36,317 nt of DNA, from contig JAUVWI010000032.1 of assembly GCA_030604195.1 (NCBI GenBank), forward strand, positions 1-36,317. Direction: 5' to 3'. The notes beneath the pieces were generated by a model. The model was not told the DNA's origin. It saw only the letters and a list, made by a program, of their open reading frames with translations, and ran no database searches. Below, in pieces: positions 6,283 through 14,789 of the stretch. The DNA is from Spirochaetales bacterium. Its GTDB lineage: Bacteria > Spirochaetota > Spirochaetia > SZUA-6 > DRHE01. The translations under genes and the position numbers were made by a program. Position 1 is the first letter of the stretch; each line of letters begins with the position of its first letter.

Positions 6283-8592
6283 CTATTTTTCCCCTTTTTC
6301 CTTTAAGGCCCGGAATATTCTCTCCGGCGTGGCCGGGACATGGTAAATACGCACCCCGACGGCATCGCGGATGGCATTTATTACAGCCGGAGCGGCCGCA
6401 GTAATAGAGGGCTCACCGATTCCCTTGGCCCCGAAGGGGCCCTTACCCGATTTTGATTCCAGGACAACTGTCTCAATATCAGGCAGATCCAATGAAGTGG
6501 GTACAAGATACTCATGGAGATTCCAGGTAAGAGGAATACCCTTTTCTTCTATATAGTCCTCCATCAGGCCGAAACCTATGCCTTGAGCTGCTCCGCCCTC
6601 CATCTGTCCTTCCACCCGGTTAAGATTGATGGCCTGGCCAATATCGTAAGCTGTCGAATATTTGAGCAGCTTTACTTCTCCGGTCTCTGTATCAACCTCT
6701 ACATCTGCCGCCTGAGCGCCAAAGGTGTAGTCGGCAAAAACCGGGTCACGGATCAAATCCGTGGTAATGGGCTCGGTAAAGGGTGCCTTAAAGGTAGCCA
6801 GACTCTGCGGGATTTTGCCCTCCGCAGCGCAGCTCTTGATAACATCAACTAAAGAGAGCTTTTTAGCCTGGCCTTCAGGCCCTGCCTGGTTTTCAGCCAG
6901 GCAAACCTGCTTTTCTTTCAACTTCAGCTTTACCGGCGCTACACCCAGCATGGCAGAGGCCTGATCCAGAATAATCTTACGCACATTTTCTGCAGCCAGC
7001 CTGGCCGCGTTGCCGGACATATAGAGTGCCCTGGTAGCTGTAACCGTGCCTGCCGGAGGCGTAACCTGGGAATCGGTGGATATTACGTGCACCTCATCGA
7101 GCTTAAGCCCCAGAATTTCAGCCGTAATTGCGCGCAGTGATTCCCGCTGCCCCCCGCCCAGGTCGGGAATGCCGCTGCGCACTACACCGCTGCCGTCCAT
7201 TTCCAGGTTGACCCAGGCATTTGAGGTATCGTGAAGGTAGGTCATTCGTCCATATGACTGCCAGCCGCAGGCAAAGCCCCTGCCGACCTTCTTGTGTTTA
7301 CTCCCCTTACCCTTCCCGCCCAGGGCGGCCAGCGCTTTTGAAGCTGCTTCAGCCAATAACACCTCGGAGGTGATTGTTTGAAAGTTTGCCGTTTCATCTC
7401 CCTTCTTAAAAAAGTTCTTTTTCCTGAACTCTAAAGGGTCCATATCCAGCTTGCGGGCCAGTTCATCCATCTGCGACTCATAGGCAAAAGCCACTTCCAT
7501 GCCGCCGAAGCCTCGGAAGGCAGAGGTCATAATATTGTTTGTTAAGACCGAATTGGCATCCACCTTTACATTGGGTATAAAATAGGGGCCCGTAGCATGA
7601 ACGGTAGAGTAAATCAATATCCAGGGGCTCAAATAAACATAGGCGCCGGCATCGGAAACCAATTCAGCTTCCATGGCCGTTAGTTTCCCATCCCTGGTAG
7701 CGCCGGTTTTATAGTGGAGATAATAGGGAGGGCGCTTATGACGGGCAAAGCCCATCTCCTCCCTGGTGTAGGTAAGCTTTACCGGTTGTCTGCTTTTCCA
7801 GGTCATAAGACCTAAGAATATCTCAACTGTAATATCTTCTTTGCCGCCGAAGCCGCCGCCCATAATAGTACCGATAACCCGCACACGGCTGTCCGGCAGC
7901 CCCAGCACTGCGGCAACATCACGATAGTGTTCAATAACCTGGGCTGCATAGCGAATATTAACAACCCCCATATCATCCATCCAGCTTACCCCGCATTCAG
8001 GCTCAATATGGGCATGTTCCTGGCGTGGAGTGCGGTAGCTGTTTTCCACGATCACATCAGCCCGGGCAAAACCCTTTTCTATATCACCTTTGCGAATTTT
8101 CCAGGCGGAGATAACATTGTTATCGCCATGGATCTTAGGGGCCCCCGGCTTTCTGGCCTCCAGAGGATCAAAAACCGCGGGTAGGTCCTCATATTCAATC
8201 TCTATTAACTCCAAAGCCTCTTCTGCAATATCCAGGCTTTCTGCGGCAACCAGGGCAATTGCCTCGCCATAGAAACGCACCCGGTCCCTGGCCAGCACCT
8301 GATTTGTTGCCTCCAGGAGCCCTACCTCGGTGGTCTGACCCACCACATTTTTAACTGATTCGTTATTGGGCACATCCTCGGCGCTCATCACGCAGACCAC
8401 ACCCTCAAGAGCCTTTGCCCTGGTTAGGTCCAGTTTTTTAATCAGGGCCGATGCCCTTGTGGAACGAAAAACCTTGGCATGGAGCATACCGGGCAGAGTA
8501 TAGTCCTCGGCGAAAACTACGTTGCCCAGAACTTTATCTTTTTCATCGAGACCGCCAATCCGTTTTCCGATTATCTGGTACTGCTCACTCAT
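6283..8592 (-). CDS. Xanthine dehydrogenase-family molybdenum-binding subunit (enzyme 2)
   Basis: Large catalytic subunit of a three-subunit molybdenum hydroxylase, which adds water-derived oxygen to a carbon, usually next to a ring nitrogen or in an aldehyde. The 769 residues include the N-terminal a/b hammerhead domain (KVLGNVVFAEDYTLPGMLHAKV), IMGGGFGGKED for cofactor binding, SAFRGFGGMEVAF with the arginine used by xanthine oxidases for substrate orientation, and GAKGIGEPSITAAAP with the catalytic glutamate. Length and motifs are complete. It overlaps the 2Fe-2S gene by four bases (ATGA) and ends the operon. The exact substrate cannot be read from sequence; xanthine, hypoxanthine or another N-heterocycle is plausible. 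Confidence 0.9.
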   Translation of the reverse strand: MSEQYQIIGKRIGGLDEKDKVLGNVVFAEDYTLPGMLHAKVFRSTRASALIKKLDLTRAKALEGVVCVMSAEDVPNNESVKNVVGQTTEVGLLEATNQVLARDRVRFYGEAIALVAAESLDIAEEALELIEIEYEDLPAVFDPLEARKPGAPKIHGDNNVISAWKIRKGDIEKGFARADVIVENSYRTPRQEHAHIEPECGVSWMDDMGVVNIRYAAQVIEHYRDVAAVLGLPDSRVRVIGTIMGGGFGGKEDITVEIFLGLMTWKSRQPVKLTYTREEMGFARHKRPPYYLHYKTGATRDGKLTAMEAELVSDAGAYVYLSPWILIYSTVHATGPYFIPNVKVDANSVLTNNIMTSAFRGFGGMEVAFAYESQMDELARKLDMDPLEFRKKNFFKKGDETANFQTITSEVLLAEAASKALAALGGKGKGSKHKKVGRGFACGWQSYGRMTYLHDTSNAWVNLEMDGSGVVRSGIPDLGGGQRESLRAITAEILGLKLDEVHVISTDSQVTPPAGTVTATRALYMSGNAARLAAENVRKIILDQASAMLGVAPVKLKLKEKQVCLAENQAGPEGQAKKLSLVDVIKSCAAEGKIPQSLATFKAPFTEPITTDLIRDPVFADYTFGAQAADVEVDTETGEVKLLKYSTAYDIGQAINLNRVEGQMEGGAAQGIGFGLMEDYIEEKGIPLTWNLHEYLVPTSLDLPDIETVVLESKSGKGPFGAKGIGEPSITAAAPAVINAIRDAVGVRIYHVPATPERIFRALKEKGEK

Positions 8593-9059
8593 TTTTTTCC
8601 TCCCTTGCTAACCGCCTCTATGGCATCCACTATTTTCTGATAGCCGGTACAGCGGCAGAGATTACCGGATATGGCCTCTCTTATCTCTTCTCTGGAGGCC
8701 CGGGGCTTCTCATCCAACAGAGCCTTGGCCGTCATAAGCATACCGGGAGTGCAGAAACCGCACTGCACGGCTTCATGGTCCACAAAGGCCTGCTGCAGGG
8801 GGTGCAGTTTATCCCAGCTCCCCAGGGATTTAACCGTGTAGATCTTTTTTCCCCGGCATTGCAGGGCTATGGTCATGCAGGATGGAACCGGCCTGCCATC
8901 AATGAGCACCGTGCAGGCGCCGCAGTCACCCTTACTGCAGCCCCGTTTTACCTCGGTAAAATTATTCTCCCTCAGGAAATCCAGCAGGGTAGTTTCCGCT
9001 CTGACCCTGGCGCTGACCGCTCTATCATTTACCATTAACTCGACTTCATATAATTCCAT
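8589..9059 (-). CDS. Xanthine dehydrogenase-family 2Fe-2S subunit (enzyme 2)
   Basis: Electron-transfer subunit of 156 residues with two [2Fe-2S] clusters. The plant-ferredoxin-type cluster is bound by GCSKGDCGACTVL plus a downstream cysteine (PSCMT), and the second cluster by QCGFCTPGM and NLCRCTGYQ. It passes electrons from the molybdenum site to FAD. All eight cysteines are present. A ribosome binding site (GGAGG) precedes the ATG, one base separates it from the FAD gene, and it overlaps the Mo subunit gene by four bases, so the three are translationally coupled. Confidence 0.93.
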   Translation of the reverse strand: MELYEVELMVNDRAVSARVRAETTLLDFLRENNFTEVKRGCSKGDCGACTVLIDGRPVPSCMTIALQCRGKKIYTVKSLGSWDKLHPLQQAFVDHEAVQCGFCTPGMLMTAKALLDEKPRASREEIREAISGNLCRCTGYQKIVDAIEAVSKGGKK

Positions 9060-9060
9060 T

Positions 9061-9918
9061 CTATTCCTCCATACCCAGGCATTCTCTTACCGCTTTTGAG
9101 AGCAGCGCGGCTGATACCTCGCTGCGGTAGGCGGCTGAACTGCGCACGTCAGTTATGGGTGTAACCTCATTTGTTACTTCTAAAGCCAGCTCACCGATAT
9201 TATTCTCATCCAATATCTTGGACTTAAAGAGGGCTTCAGTCTTCACCGCTCTTAACGGCAGGGGCGCCACTCCCCCCAGGGCAATACGGATATCCTCAAC
9301 ACCCCGGCCATTGGCAATCAGCCATACGGCAACAGATACTACTGAGCAGGAAGTGCCTTTACGTAAGCCCAGTTTCACGAATTTCCCTCTACCGGTTTCC
9401 GGTATGGGAATACGGATAGTGACAATTACCTCGTCCGCTTTAATTTCAGTTTTCCCGAGAGAGATGAAAAAGTCATCTATAGGAATGTTCCTACGGCCGG
9501 CAATGCTCGCCGCAACCACCTCGCTGTTAAGCACTAAGAGCAGGGGCGCTGTATCCGCAATCGGAGAACCCTCGGCAATATTTCCCGCCACGGTCGAGAT
9601 ATTTCGGATCAGGGGATTGGCAAAAACCTTCAAGGATTCCCGTAAAAAGGGCAGCTTTTCTGAAACCAGGGGGGAAGCCATGATATCGGTGATGGTCTCG
9701 GCTGCCCCTATCTCCAGATATCCGCCTTTCTCCCTGATACCCTTCAAATCAGTAAGCGAATCGATATCAACAAGAGTGGCATGCTTGAGGCTGCCCTCCT
9801 TGATATAAACCAGCAGATTACTGCCGCCGGCCAGCAGCCTGGCTTCTTCTTTCCGCTCGTTTTTTATTGCCAGCAATTCATCCAGATCTTTTGGCCGGAA
9901 ATATTTAAAATTCTTCAC
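9061..9918 (-). CDS. Xanthine dehydrogenase-family FAD-binding subunit (enzyme 2)
   Basis: Medium subunit of 285 residues that carries FAD and hands electrons to NAD or another acceptor. It shows the CO-dehydrogenase-flavoprotein pattern: LLAGGSNLLVYIK near residue 30 and TVAGNIAEGSPIADTAPLL near residue 110, followed by the C-terminal domain with ALGGVAPLPLRAVKTE. It lacks the 4Fe-4S insert known from 4-hydroxybenzoyl-CoA reductases. Translation starts at a GTG with GGAGG six bases upstream. The short space before it holds a tandem ATTAAAGAGG-type repeat. Confidence 0.9.
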   Translation of the reverse strand: MKNFKYFRPKDLDELLAIKNERKEEARLLAGGSNLLVYIKEGSLKHATLVDIDSLTDLKGIREKGGYLEIGAAETITDIMASPLVSEKLPFLRESLKVFANPLIRNISTVAGNIAEGSPIADTAPLLLVLNSEVVAASIAGRRNIPIDDFFISLGKTEIKADEVIVTIRIPIPETGRGKFVKLGLRKGTSCSVVSVAVWLIANGRGVEDIRIALGGVAPLPLRAVKTEALFKSKILDENNIGELALEVTNEVTPITDVRSSAAYRSEVSAALLSKAVRECLGMEE

Positions 9919-9962
9919 TTTATCCTCCCTCTTTAATCCTCTTTAATCCTTTTTAAACCTCT

Positions 9963-10892
9963 TTAAACCAGGGCCTCTCCGCAGACCAAAGCCAAAAGTG
10001 CCATGCGCAAATAGACACCGTTATGAGCCTGGCGGAAATAGGCGGCATTGGCCAATTCATCAACATCAACAGCAATCTCATCAACCCTGGGCAGGGGATG
10101 CATAATAACGATATTCCTGTTGCCGCTCTCCACCAATTCACGGTTGAGCACATAACTCCCCTTCAGCCTTTCATATTGCTCAGCTTCGGTGAAGCGCTCT
10201 CTCTGTATGCGGGTCATATAGATTACATCCGCCTGCAGGGCATCGCTGATGGCCGCAGTCTGGGTTACCGGCACCCCTCTCTGCCCCATGTCACTGACAA
10301 TCGATTCAGGCATTTTAAGCTCATCAGGCGCGCAGTAGATAAACTCCGGAGCAAAGGGCGCCAAAGCATAGGAGAGTGAGTGCACGGTGCGCCCGAACTT
10401 CAAATCACCCACCATGGCAACCTTTAACCCCTCCAGGGTTCCCCGCTCCTTCTGAATGGTGTACAGGTCCAGGAGCGCCTGGGTGGGATGCTGACCCGCA
10501 CCGTCGCCGCCGTTGATAACAGGCACATCTACAGCGTCGGCGATTACTTTAGCCCCACCCTTCTGGGGTTGGCGGATTACTATACAATCCACGTAACCGG
10601 CCACGGTCCTGCCCATATCAGCCAGGGACTCCCCCTTCTGCGCCGAAGAGCTCTTTGCATCTGCCACAATAACCGGTTTGGCGCCGAGCCGGTGCACCGC
10701 GGTTACAAAGGAAAGCCTGGTACGGGTTGAGGGCTCTAAGAATAAAACCGCTACGATCCTGTCGGACAAGAGCTTTAAAACCCTCTCTTTTTGAACCGCT
10801 TCTTCCATTTTTGCGGTAACTTTGAGTATCTCCAGAATATCCTCTTTAGTAAGATCTTCAGTGGTCAGAATATCTCTGCCCGTAAAACTCAT
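9963..10892 (-). CDS. pyrB: Aspartate carbamoyltransferase catalytic subunit
   Basis: The 309-residue enzyme transfers a carbamoyl group from carbamoyl phosphate to aspartate, the committed step of pyrimidine synthesis. Carbamoyl-phosphate residues are in EPSTRTRLSF, the lysine loop in SSSAQKGESLAD, and HPTQALLDLYTI; aspartate-binding residues are in VIYMTRIQRERF and MHPLPRVDEIA. Small departures from the usual pattern are IRQP for the common MRHP and NGGDG for NAGDG. There is no pyrI or other pyrimidine gene nearby; instead it sits inside an operon of two molybdenum hydroxylases, 16 bases after one 2Fe-2S gene. It may be a housekeeping gene captured by the operon, or it may run in reverse to recover carbamoyl phosphate from a degraded N-heterocycle. 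The second idea is inference. Confidence 0.9.
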   Translation of the reverse strand: MSFTGRDILTTEDLTKEDILEILKVTAKMEEAVQKERVLKLLSDRIVAVLFLEPSTRTRLSFVTAVHRLGAKPVIVADAKSSSAQKGESLADMGRTVAGYVDCIVIRQPQKGGAKVIADAVDVPVINGGDGAGQHPTQALLDLYTIQKERGTLEGLKVAMVGDLKFGRTVHSLSYALAPFAPEFIYCAPDELKMPESIVSDMGQRGVPVTQTAAISDALQADVIYMTRIQRERFTEAEQYERLKGSYVLNRELVESGNRNIVIMHPLPRVDEIAVDVDELANAAYFRQAHNGVYLRMALLALVCGEALV

Positions 10893-10908
10893 ATCTTATC
10901 TCCTTTGC

Positions 10909-11397
10909 TCATTCTTTTATCATTTTTATAGCCGCGCTCTTTACCGCGCTGATAATATTTGTATACCCGGTACAGCGGCACAAATTCCCACGGATTGCCT
11001 CTTTTATCTGCTCATTAGTGGGATCGGGATTTTTATCGAGCAGGGCTTTGGCTGACATGATCATTCCCGGTGTGCAGAAGCCGCACTGCACTGCGCCCTC
11101 TTCAATAAAGGCCTCCTGTAAAGGATGCAGGGTGCCCCGGCTGATACCTTCGATGGTGGTTATCTCCTGCCCCGCAACTGATATGGCCAGTATCTGGCAG
11201 GATAGAACGGCCCGGCCGTTGAGCAGTACCGTGCACGCGCCGCACTCCCCTATGCCGCAGCCGTACTTGCTGCCCATCAGGTCAAAACGCTCGCGCAGCA
11301 CATTAAGCAGAATTTCATTGGGCCTGACCTCCAGGGAACGCTCCCTGCCATTGATTTTCAGGGTAATGGATCTTCTCCCATCGCAGCTTACATTCAC
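10909..11397 (-). CDS. Xanthine dehydrogenase-family 2Fe-2S subunit (enzyme 1)
   Basis: Electron-transfer subunit of 162 residues with two [2Fe-2S] clusters: GCGIGECGACTVL with a later cysteine (LSCQIL), then QCGFCTPGM and NLCRCTGYT. The start is placed at GTG 11397 (VNVSCDGRR) because AAGGAG lies about seven bases upstream. The longer frame from 11430 would begin inside the dispersed repeat and would place an unrelated MCWTFASRS extension on the protein. It completes the enzyme formed with the FAD and Mo subunits upstream, and is separated from them by the repeat element. Confidence 0.9.
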   Translation of the reverse strand: MNVSCDGRRSITLKINGRERSLEVRPNEILLNVLRERFDLMGSKYGCGIGECGACTVLLNGRAVLSCQILAISVAGQEITTIEGISRGTLHPLQEAFIEEGAVQCGFCTPGMIMSAKALLDKNPDPTNEQIKEAIRGNLCRCTGYTNIISAVKSAAIKMIKE

Positions 11398-11415
11398 AAC
11401 CGAACTCCTTGAAGC

Positions 11416-11519
11416 AAAAGTCCAACACAATATATATTCGGGCGTCCACAGGACTTCCTGCGGTCGCTGACTTGATTATTTTTCGCGCTGAACACGCGAA
11501 ATTTCAAAGGTAATAGCAT
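11416..11519 (-). repeat. Dispersed intergenic repeat, copy B
   Basis: Second copy of the element at 1131-1232. It starts 16 bases inside the 3' end of the FAD gene, so that gene's last codons (CYYL and stop) are read from the repeat, and it ends 18 bases before the 2Fe-2S start. Hairpin arms are TTTCGCG and CGCGAAA; a second pair is AAGTCC/GGACTT. It separates two otherwise tightly spaced subunit genes, so it lies in the operon transcript. Confidence 0.75.
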
Positions 11520-12430
11520 GATATAGCATTTCCTCCCGATTTTTGCCAGGCCTGCTCAAAAGTATCGGCGATCAGTACTGGCGCAACCTGGTTTCTATAT
11601 TGGCTGGTGGAACGGATATCGGTTATGGGCAAGATATTCCCGGTTACCAGCCCGGCTGACTCAGACAAGAATTTTTTAGTGATTTTTTCCCCGGTAAGGG
11701 CCTCTTCAACCAGTCGGGCCCTTATTACTGTTGGCGCGGCCGCGCCAATTGCGACACGCACAGATGTGCATATTTCTCCCTGCCGCTCCAGGCAGAGGGC
11801 ACAGCTTATTTTGGCAAGATCAAGGGTGACCCTGGATAGTTTTTTGAAAGCTGAACCCGACCCCTGGCTCATCGGGGGAATAACGATAGCGGTTACCATT
11901 TCTCCCTCTGCCAATACTGTGGTTCCGGGGCCGGTGCAGAAATCTTCAACGGCCACCCTTCTCTCTGCTATTCCGCCCTGCCCGGTCAGGCTCCGGATTA
12001 CAACCTCGGCGCCGAAAACTATCAACGGCGGCACGGTATCCGCTCCCGGAGAGGCGTTACAGATGTTGCCGGCCATGGTGGCCATATTGCGTATCTGGGT
12101 GGAGCCTATGCACTTTACCGCTTCAAAAAGGGCGGTATAATTCCTTTGTATCTGATCATTCTCTTCGATTTTGTATAGTTGGGCGGCAGCGCCAATTTCC
12201 AGGCCTTTACCATTTCCTTTGTCATTCAGGCTGATAAAATCCAGTTCCTTTAGCCCTAAAATATTTACTAAAGCCTGCGGTTCGACGTTGCCGGTTTTCA
12301 TCTGCACTAACAGATCGCTGCCCCCGGCAATGATCCTGCTTCCCTTCTTCTTTATTAAATCCAGGGCATCTTCCAGGGTCTCCGGTTGAAAATAGTCAAA
12401 ATTATAACTCAAAACCCTCGAATTAGACAT
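11504..12430 (-). CDS. Xanthine dehydrogenase-family FAD-binding subunit (enzyme 1)
   Basis: Medium subunit of 308 residues. FAD motifs are RIIAGGSDLLVQMKTG near residue 35 and TMAGNICNASPGADTVPPL near residue 115; the C-terminal domain has AIGAAAPTVIRARLVEE. It accepts electrons from the 2Fe-2S subunit. No 4Fe-4S insert is present. The start overlaps the end of the Mo subunit gene by eight bases. The final residues after GGNAIS are encoded by the inserted repeat, so the native C-terminus has been altered slightly; this lies outside the folded core and is unlikely to abolish function. Confidence 0.9.
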   Translation of the reverse strand: MSNSRVLSYNFDYFQPETLEDALDLIKKKGSRIIAGGSDLLVQMKTGNVEPQALVNILGLKELDFISLNDKGNGKGLEIGAAAQLYKIEENDQIQRNYTALFEAVKCIGSTQIRNMATMAGNICNASPGADTVPPLIVFGAEVVIRSLTGQGGIAERRVAVEDFCTGPGTTVLAEGEMVTAIVIPPMSQGSGSAFKKLSRVTLDLAKISCALCLERQGEICTSVRVAIGAAAPTVIRARLVEEALTGEKITKKFLSESAGLVTGNILPITDIRSTSQYRNQVAPVLIADTFEQAWQKSGGNAISCYYL

Positions 12431-14789
12431 TTTTTCCTTCCTTTTGCACTGTTTGCGCTGTCAACGCCTCTAGAATATGCTCCGGTAAAACAGGCATCCT
12501 GGTAAACCAGATTCCGGTTGCGTTGTGGATTGCCGAAAGAACCGCGGCCGGTACCGGATTTAAGGCAGCCTCTCCTATTCCCTTGGCGCCCATGGGCCCG
12601 GTGGGTTCATAGGTGTCGGCAAAAAAAACCTGGAAGTCTTCAGGATCAGGCATATCCGAAGCCCCTAGCATTTTATAATCGGTTAGCATAGCCTGGTTTA
12701 AGAGTTCCCCGCTTTCGGAATTGTATTCAGCCTCCTCTAAAAGAGCCATGCCCGCGCCGCGGTTGAAGCCCCCGTGGAGCTGGCCCTTTGCCAGGATCGG
12801 GTTGATAACCACCCCCGCATCACTGCCGGCCACCACTTTTTTAATGGTCACCATACCGTTTTCCGTATCCACCTCCACCTCAACAAAAAAGGTGGTATAA
12901 GCGGGGGGACAATTAACCTTGCGAACACTCCTGCAGGCTATGGCAGTGCCCCAATCCTTATTCATTGCGGTCTGCGCAGCTTCCCTGATAGTTATATTCC
13001 TTTCATCCATTCCCACTACATAAATTATGGACTCTCCCTTCTCCTTATCAAGTTTGGTCTTTAAAGAGTCCACCGGGGCATCAAGGATCCTGGAGGCATA
13101 TTCGAAGAGCACTTTTTTTGCATCAAGGGCCACATCCAATACCGCACCGGCGCCGCAGTACACCCCCCTGGTAGCGTGGGTGCAGACATCGTAACCGGTG
13201 GAGCGGGTGTCAGCGGGAGAGATGCCCACCTTTTCCAGGGGTACGCAGAACTCCTCAGCCACCAATTTAGCGGCAGCGTCCAGGGTACCGCCCCCGTGAT
13301 CCATAAGCGCGGTCAGGATATCAATGGAACCATCCTCATTTACCTTGACCTGGACCGTGGTGTAATCCTTGACCTCCCCCGGTACCGGTGCGCCGGTGCC
13401 CGAGGTATGGAAACCCCTGGCAAAGCCTATTCCCTTTCGGAAACGCCCGCTCTGTATAGACGGATCAGGACGGCTGTGCCAACCGCTCAGTTCAGCTCCC
13501 TTTATAAGCAACTCTTTTACCCCGTCAGATTGGATAAGGGATCTTATGGTGGGTCCCTGTCCCCAGAATATTTCACCGAGGCCCACGTAGTTCTTAATGC
13601 GGAACTCCAGAGGGTCTACCTTAAGTTTTTCCGCCAGCATATCCATAGTAGTCTCTACACCAAAGGTTACCTGGGGAGCGCCGTAACCCTGCATGGCACA
13701 GGTGGGAACTTTATTGGTATATACAGCCTTGCCCTCATACTTCAGGTTCGGAAGCCGGTAGAGAGAATGCCACCACCCGGCCAGAACGCCCAGGTAAGCC
13801 AGAGCCTGAACATGATGACAGCCAATGTCAATTACCGCGTTCATTTCCCCGGCAATCAGGGTGCCGTCTTTTTTTGCCCCGATCTTCAAAGTGTACCGCG
13901 CCGGATAACGGCAGTGATCATACATATCCTCTTCACGGGTCTGTACTATCTTAACCGCCTGACCAGACTTCAGGGCCAGGGCGGAGGTAATAAGAATAAC
14001 CGGGTTGGTGTGGATACCTGAGCCGAAGTGGCCTCCCCCGGCTATGCGTTTAACATTGATCTTGTTCAAGGGAATATCGAATATCTCTCCGATCAATATA
14101 CGGGTATTGTGCAGGGCCTGGGTAGCAGGCCAGACAGTCAGGCCGCCATCAGCTTCAACACGGCAGACACAGGCTTTGGGCTCGAGCTGGGAATGATAGA
14201 CCCGGGGACTGACAAATTCATTCTCCACGATTACATCAGCCTGGCTGAAACCCTCCTCCACATTGCCTTCAACAACCTCCCTGGTGCAGGCAATATTGTT
14301 GCGGATAACAATTTCCTTATCCTCGAGGTATACCCGGTCATGGATCAGATCCTTTTCCGCCATCAAAGCCGCTTCTATGCTCATATAGGCGGGCAGCTGC
14401 TGCCATTCAACTTTTACGGCCCGGGCCGCAATTTCTGCCAGCTCCTCGCTCTCCGCTGCCACGGCGCCGAAGAAATCGCCTACCTGCCGCATATGATTGC
14501 TTAAGACCTGCCAGTCCTTATAAGTGGACCTGGGTATGGAAACCTGGCGCAGATTAAAGAACTTATCCGGAATATCATTGAAGCTTAAGCAGACCGCACC
14601 TAATTTTTCTGCGCCGCTGAAATCAATATTTTTGATTCGTGCATGCGGGTAGGGACTGCGCAGAATGCGGCCGTAAAGCATATTGCTGCAGGTTACATCG
14701 GATGGGTAGATTTCCCGGCCGGTAACCCGGGCAATACCATCTTTACGGGGAAAATCATGTCCCAGAAAATTATATTCTTTTTTAGTCAT
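12423..14789 (-). CDS. Xanthine dehydrogenase-family molybdenum-binding subunit (enzyme 1)
   Basis: Catalytic subunit of 788 residues. The hammerhead domain (GREIYPSDVTCSNMLYGRI) is followed by the cofactor region IAGGGHFGSGIH, a divergent form of the usual GGGFGGK, then CAMQGYGAPQVTFGVET and GAKGIGEAALNPVPA with the catalytic glutamate. Where xanthine oxidases have arginine in AFRGFG, this protein has glutamine (AMQGYG), so its substrate probably differs from that of the enzyme encoded at 6283. It overlaps the regulator gene upstream by eight bases and the FAD gene downstream, which shows cotranscription. Substrate unknown; aromatic, heterocyclic or aldehyde compounds are all possible for this family. 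Confidence 0.88.
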   Translation of the reverse strand: MTKKEYNFLGHDFPRKDGIARVTGREIYPSDVTCSNMLYGRILRSPYPHARIKNIDFSGAEKLGAVCLSFNDIPDKFFNLRQVSIPRSTYKDWQVLSNHMRQVGDFFGAVAAESEELAEIAARAVKVEWQQLPAYMSIEAALMAEKDLIHDRVYLEDKEIVIRNNIACTREVVEGNVEEGFSQADVIVENEFVSPRVYHSQLEPKACVCRVEADGGLTVWPATQALHNTRILIGEIFDIPLNKINVKRIAGGGHFGSGIHTNPVILITSALALKSGQAVKIVQTREEDMYDHCRYPARYTLKIGAKKDGTLIAGEMNAVIDIGCHHVQALAYLGVLAGWWHSLYRLPNLKYEGKAVYTNKVPTCAMQGYGAPQVTFGVETTMDMLAEKLKVDPLEFRIKNYVGLGEIFWGQGPTIRSLIQSDGVKELLIKGAELSGWHSRPDPSIQSGRFRKGIGFARGFHTSGTGAPVPGEVKDYTTVQVKVNEDGSIDILTALMDHGGGTLDAAAKLVAEEFCVPLEKVGISPADTRSTGYDVCTHATRGVYCGAGAVLDVALDAKKVLFEYASRILDAPVDSLKTKLDKEKGESIIYVVGMDERNITIREAAQTAMNKDWGTAIACRSVRKVNCPPAYTTFFVEVEVDTENGMVTIKKVVAGSDAGVVINPILAKGQLHGGFNRGAGMALLEEAEYNSESGELLNQAMLTDYKMLGASDMPDPEDFQVFFADTYEPTGPMGAKGIGEAALNPVPAAVLSAIHNATGIWFTRMPVLPEHILEALTAQTVQKEGKNV

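Noticed and set aside
11607-14021. Long plus-strand open frames opposite the hydroxylase genes
   Set aside because: They lie antisense to well-supported subunit genes with full motifs and have no family features or ribosome binding sites; they are by-products of codon bias.
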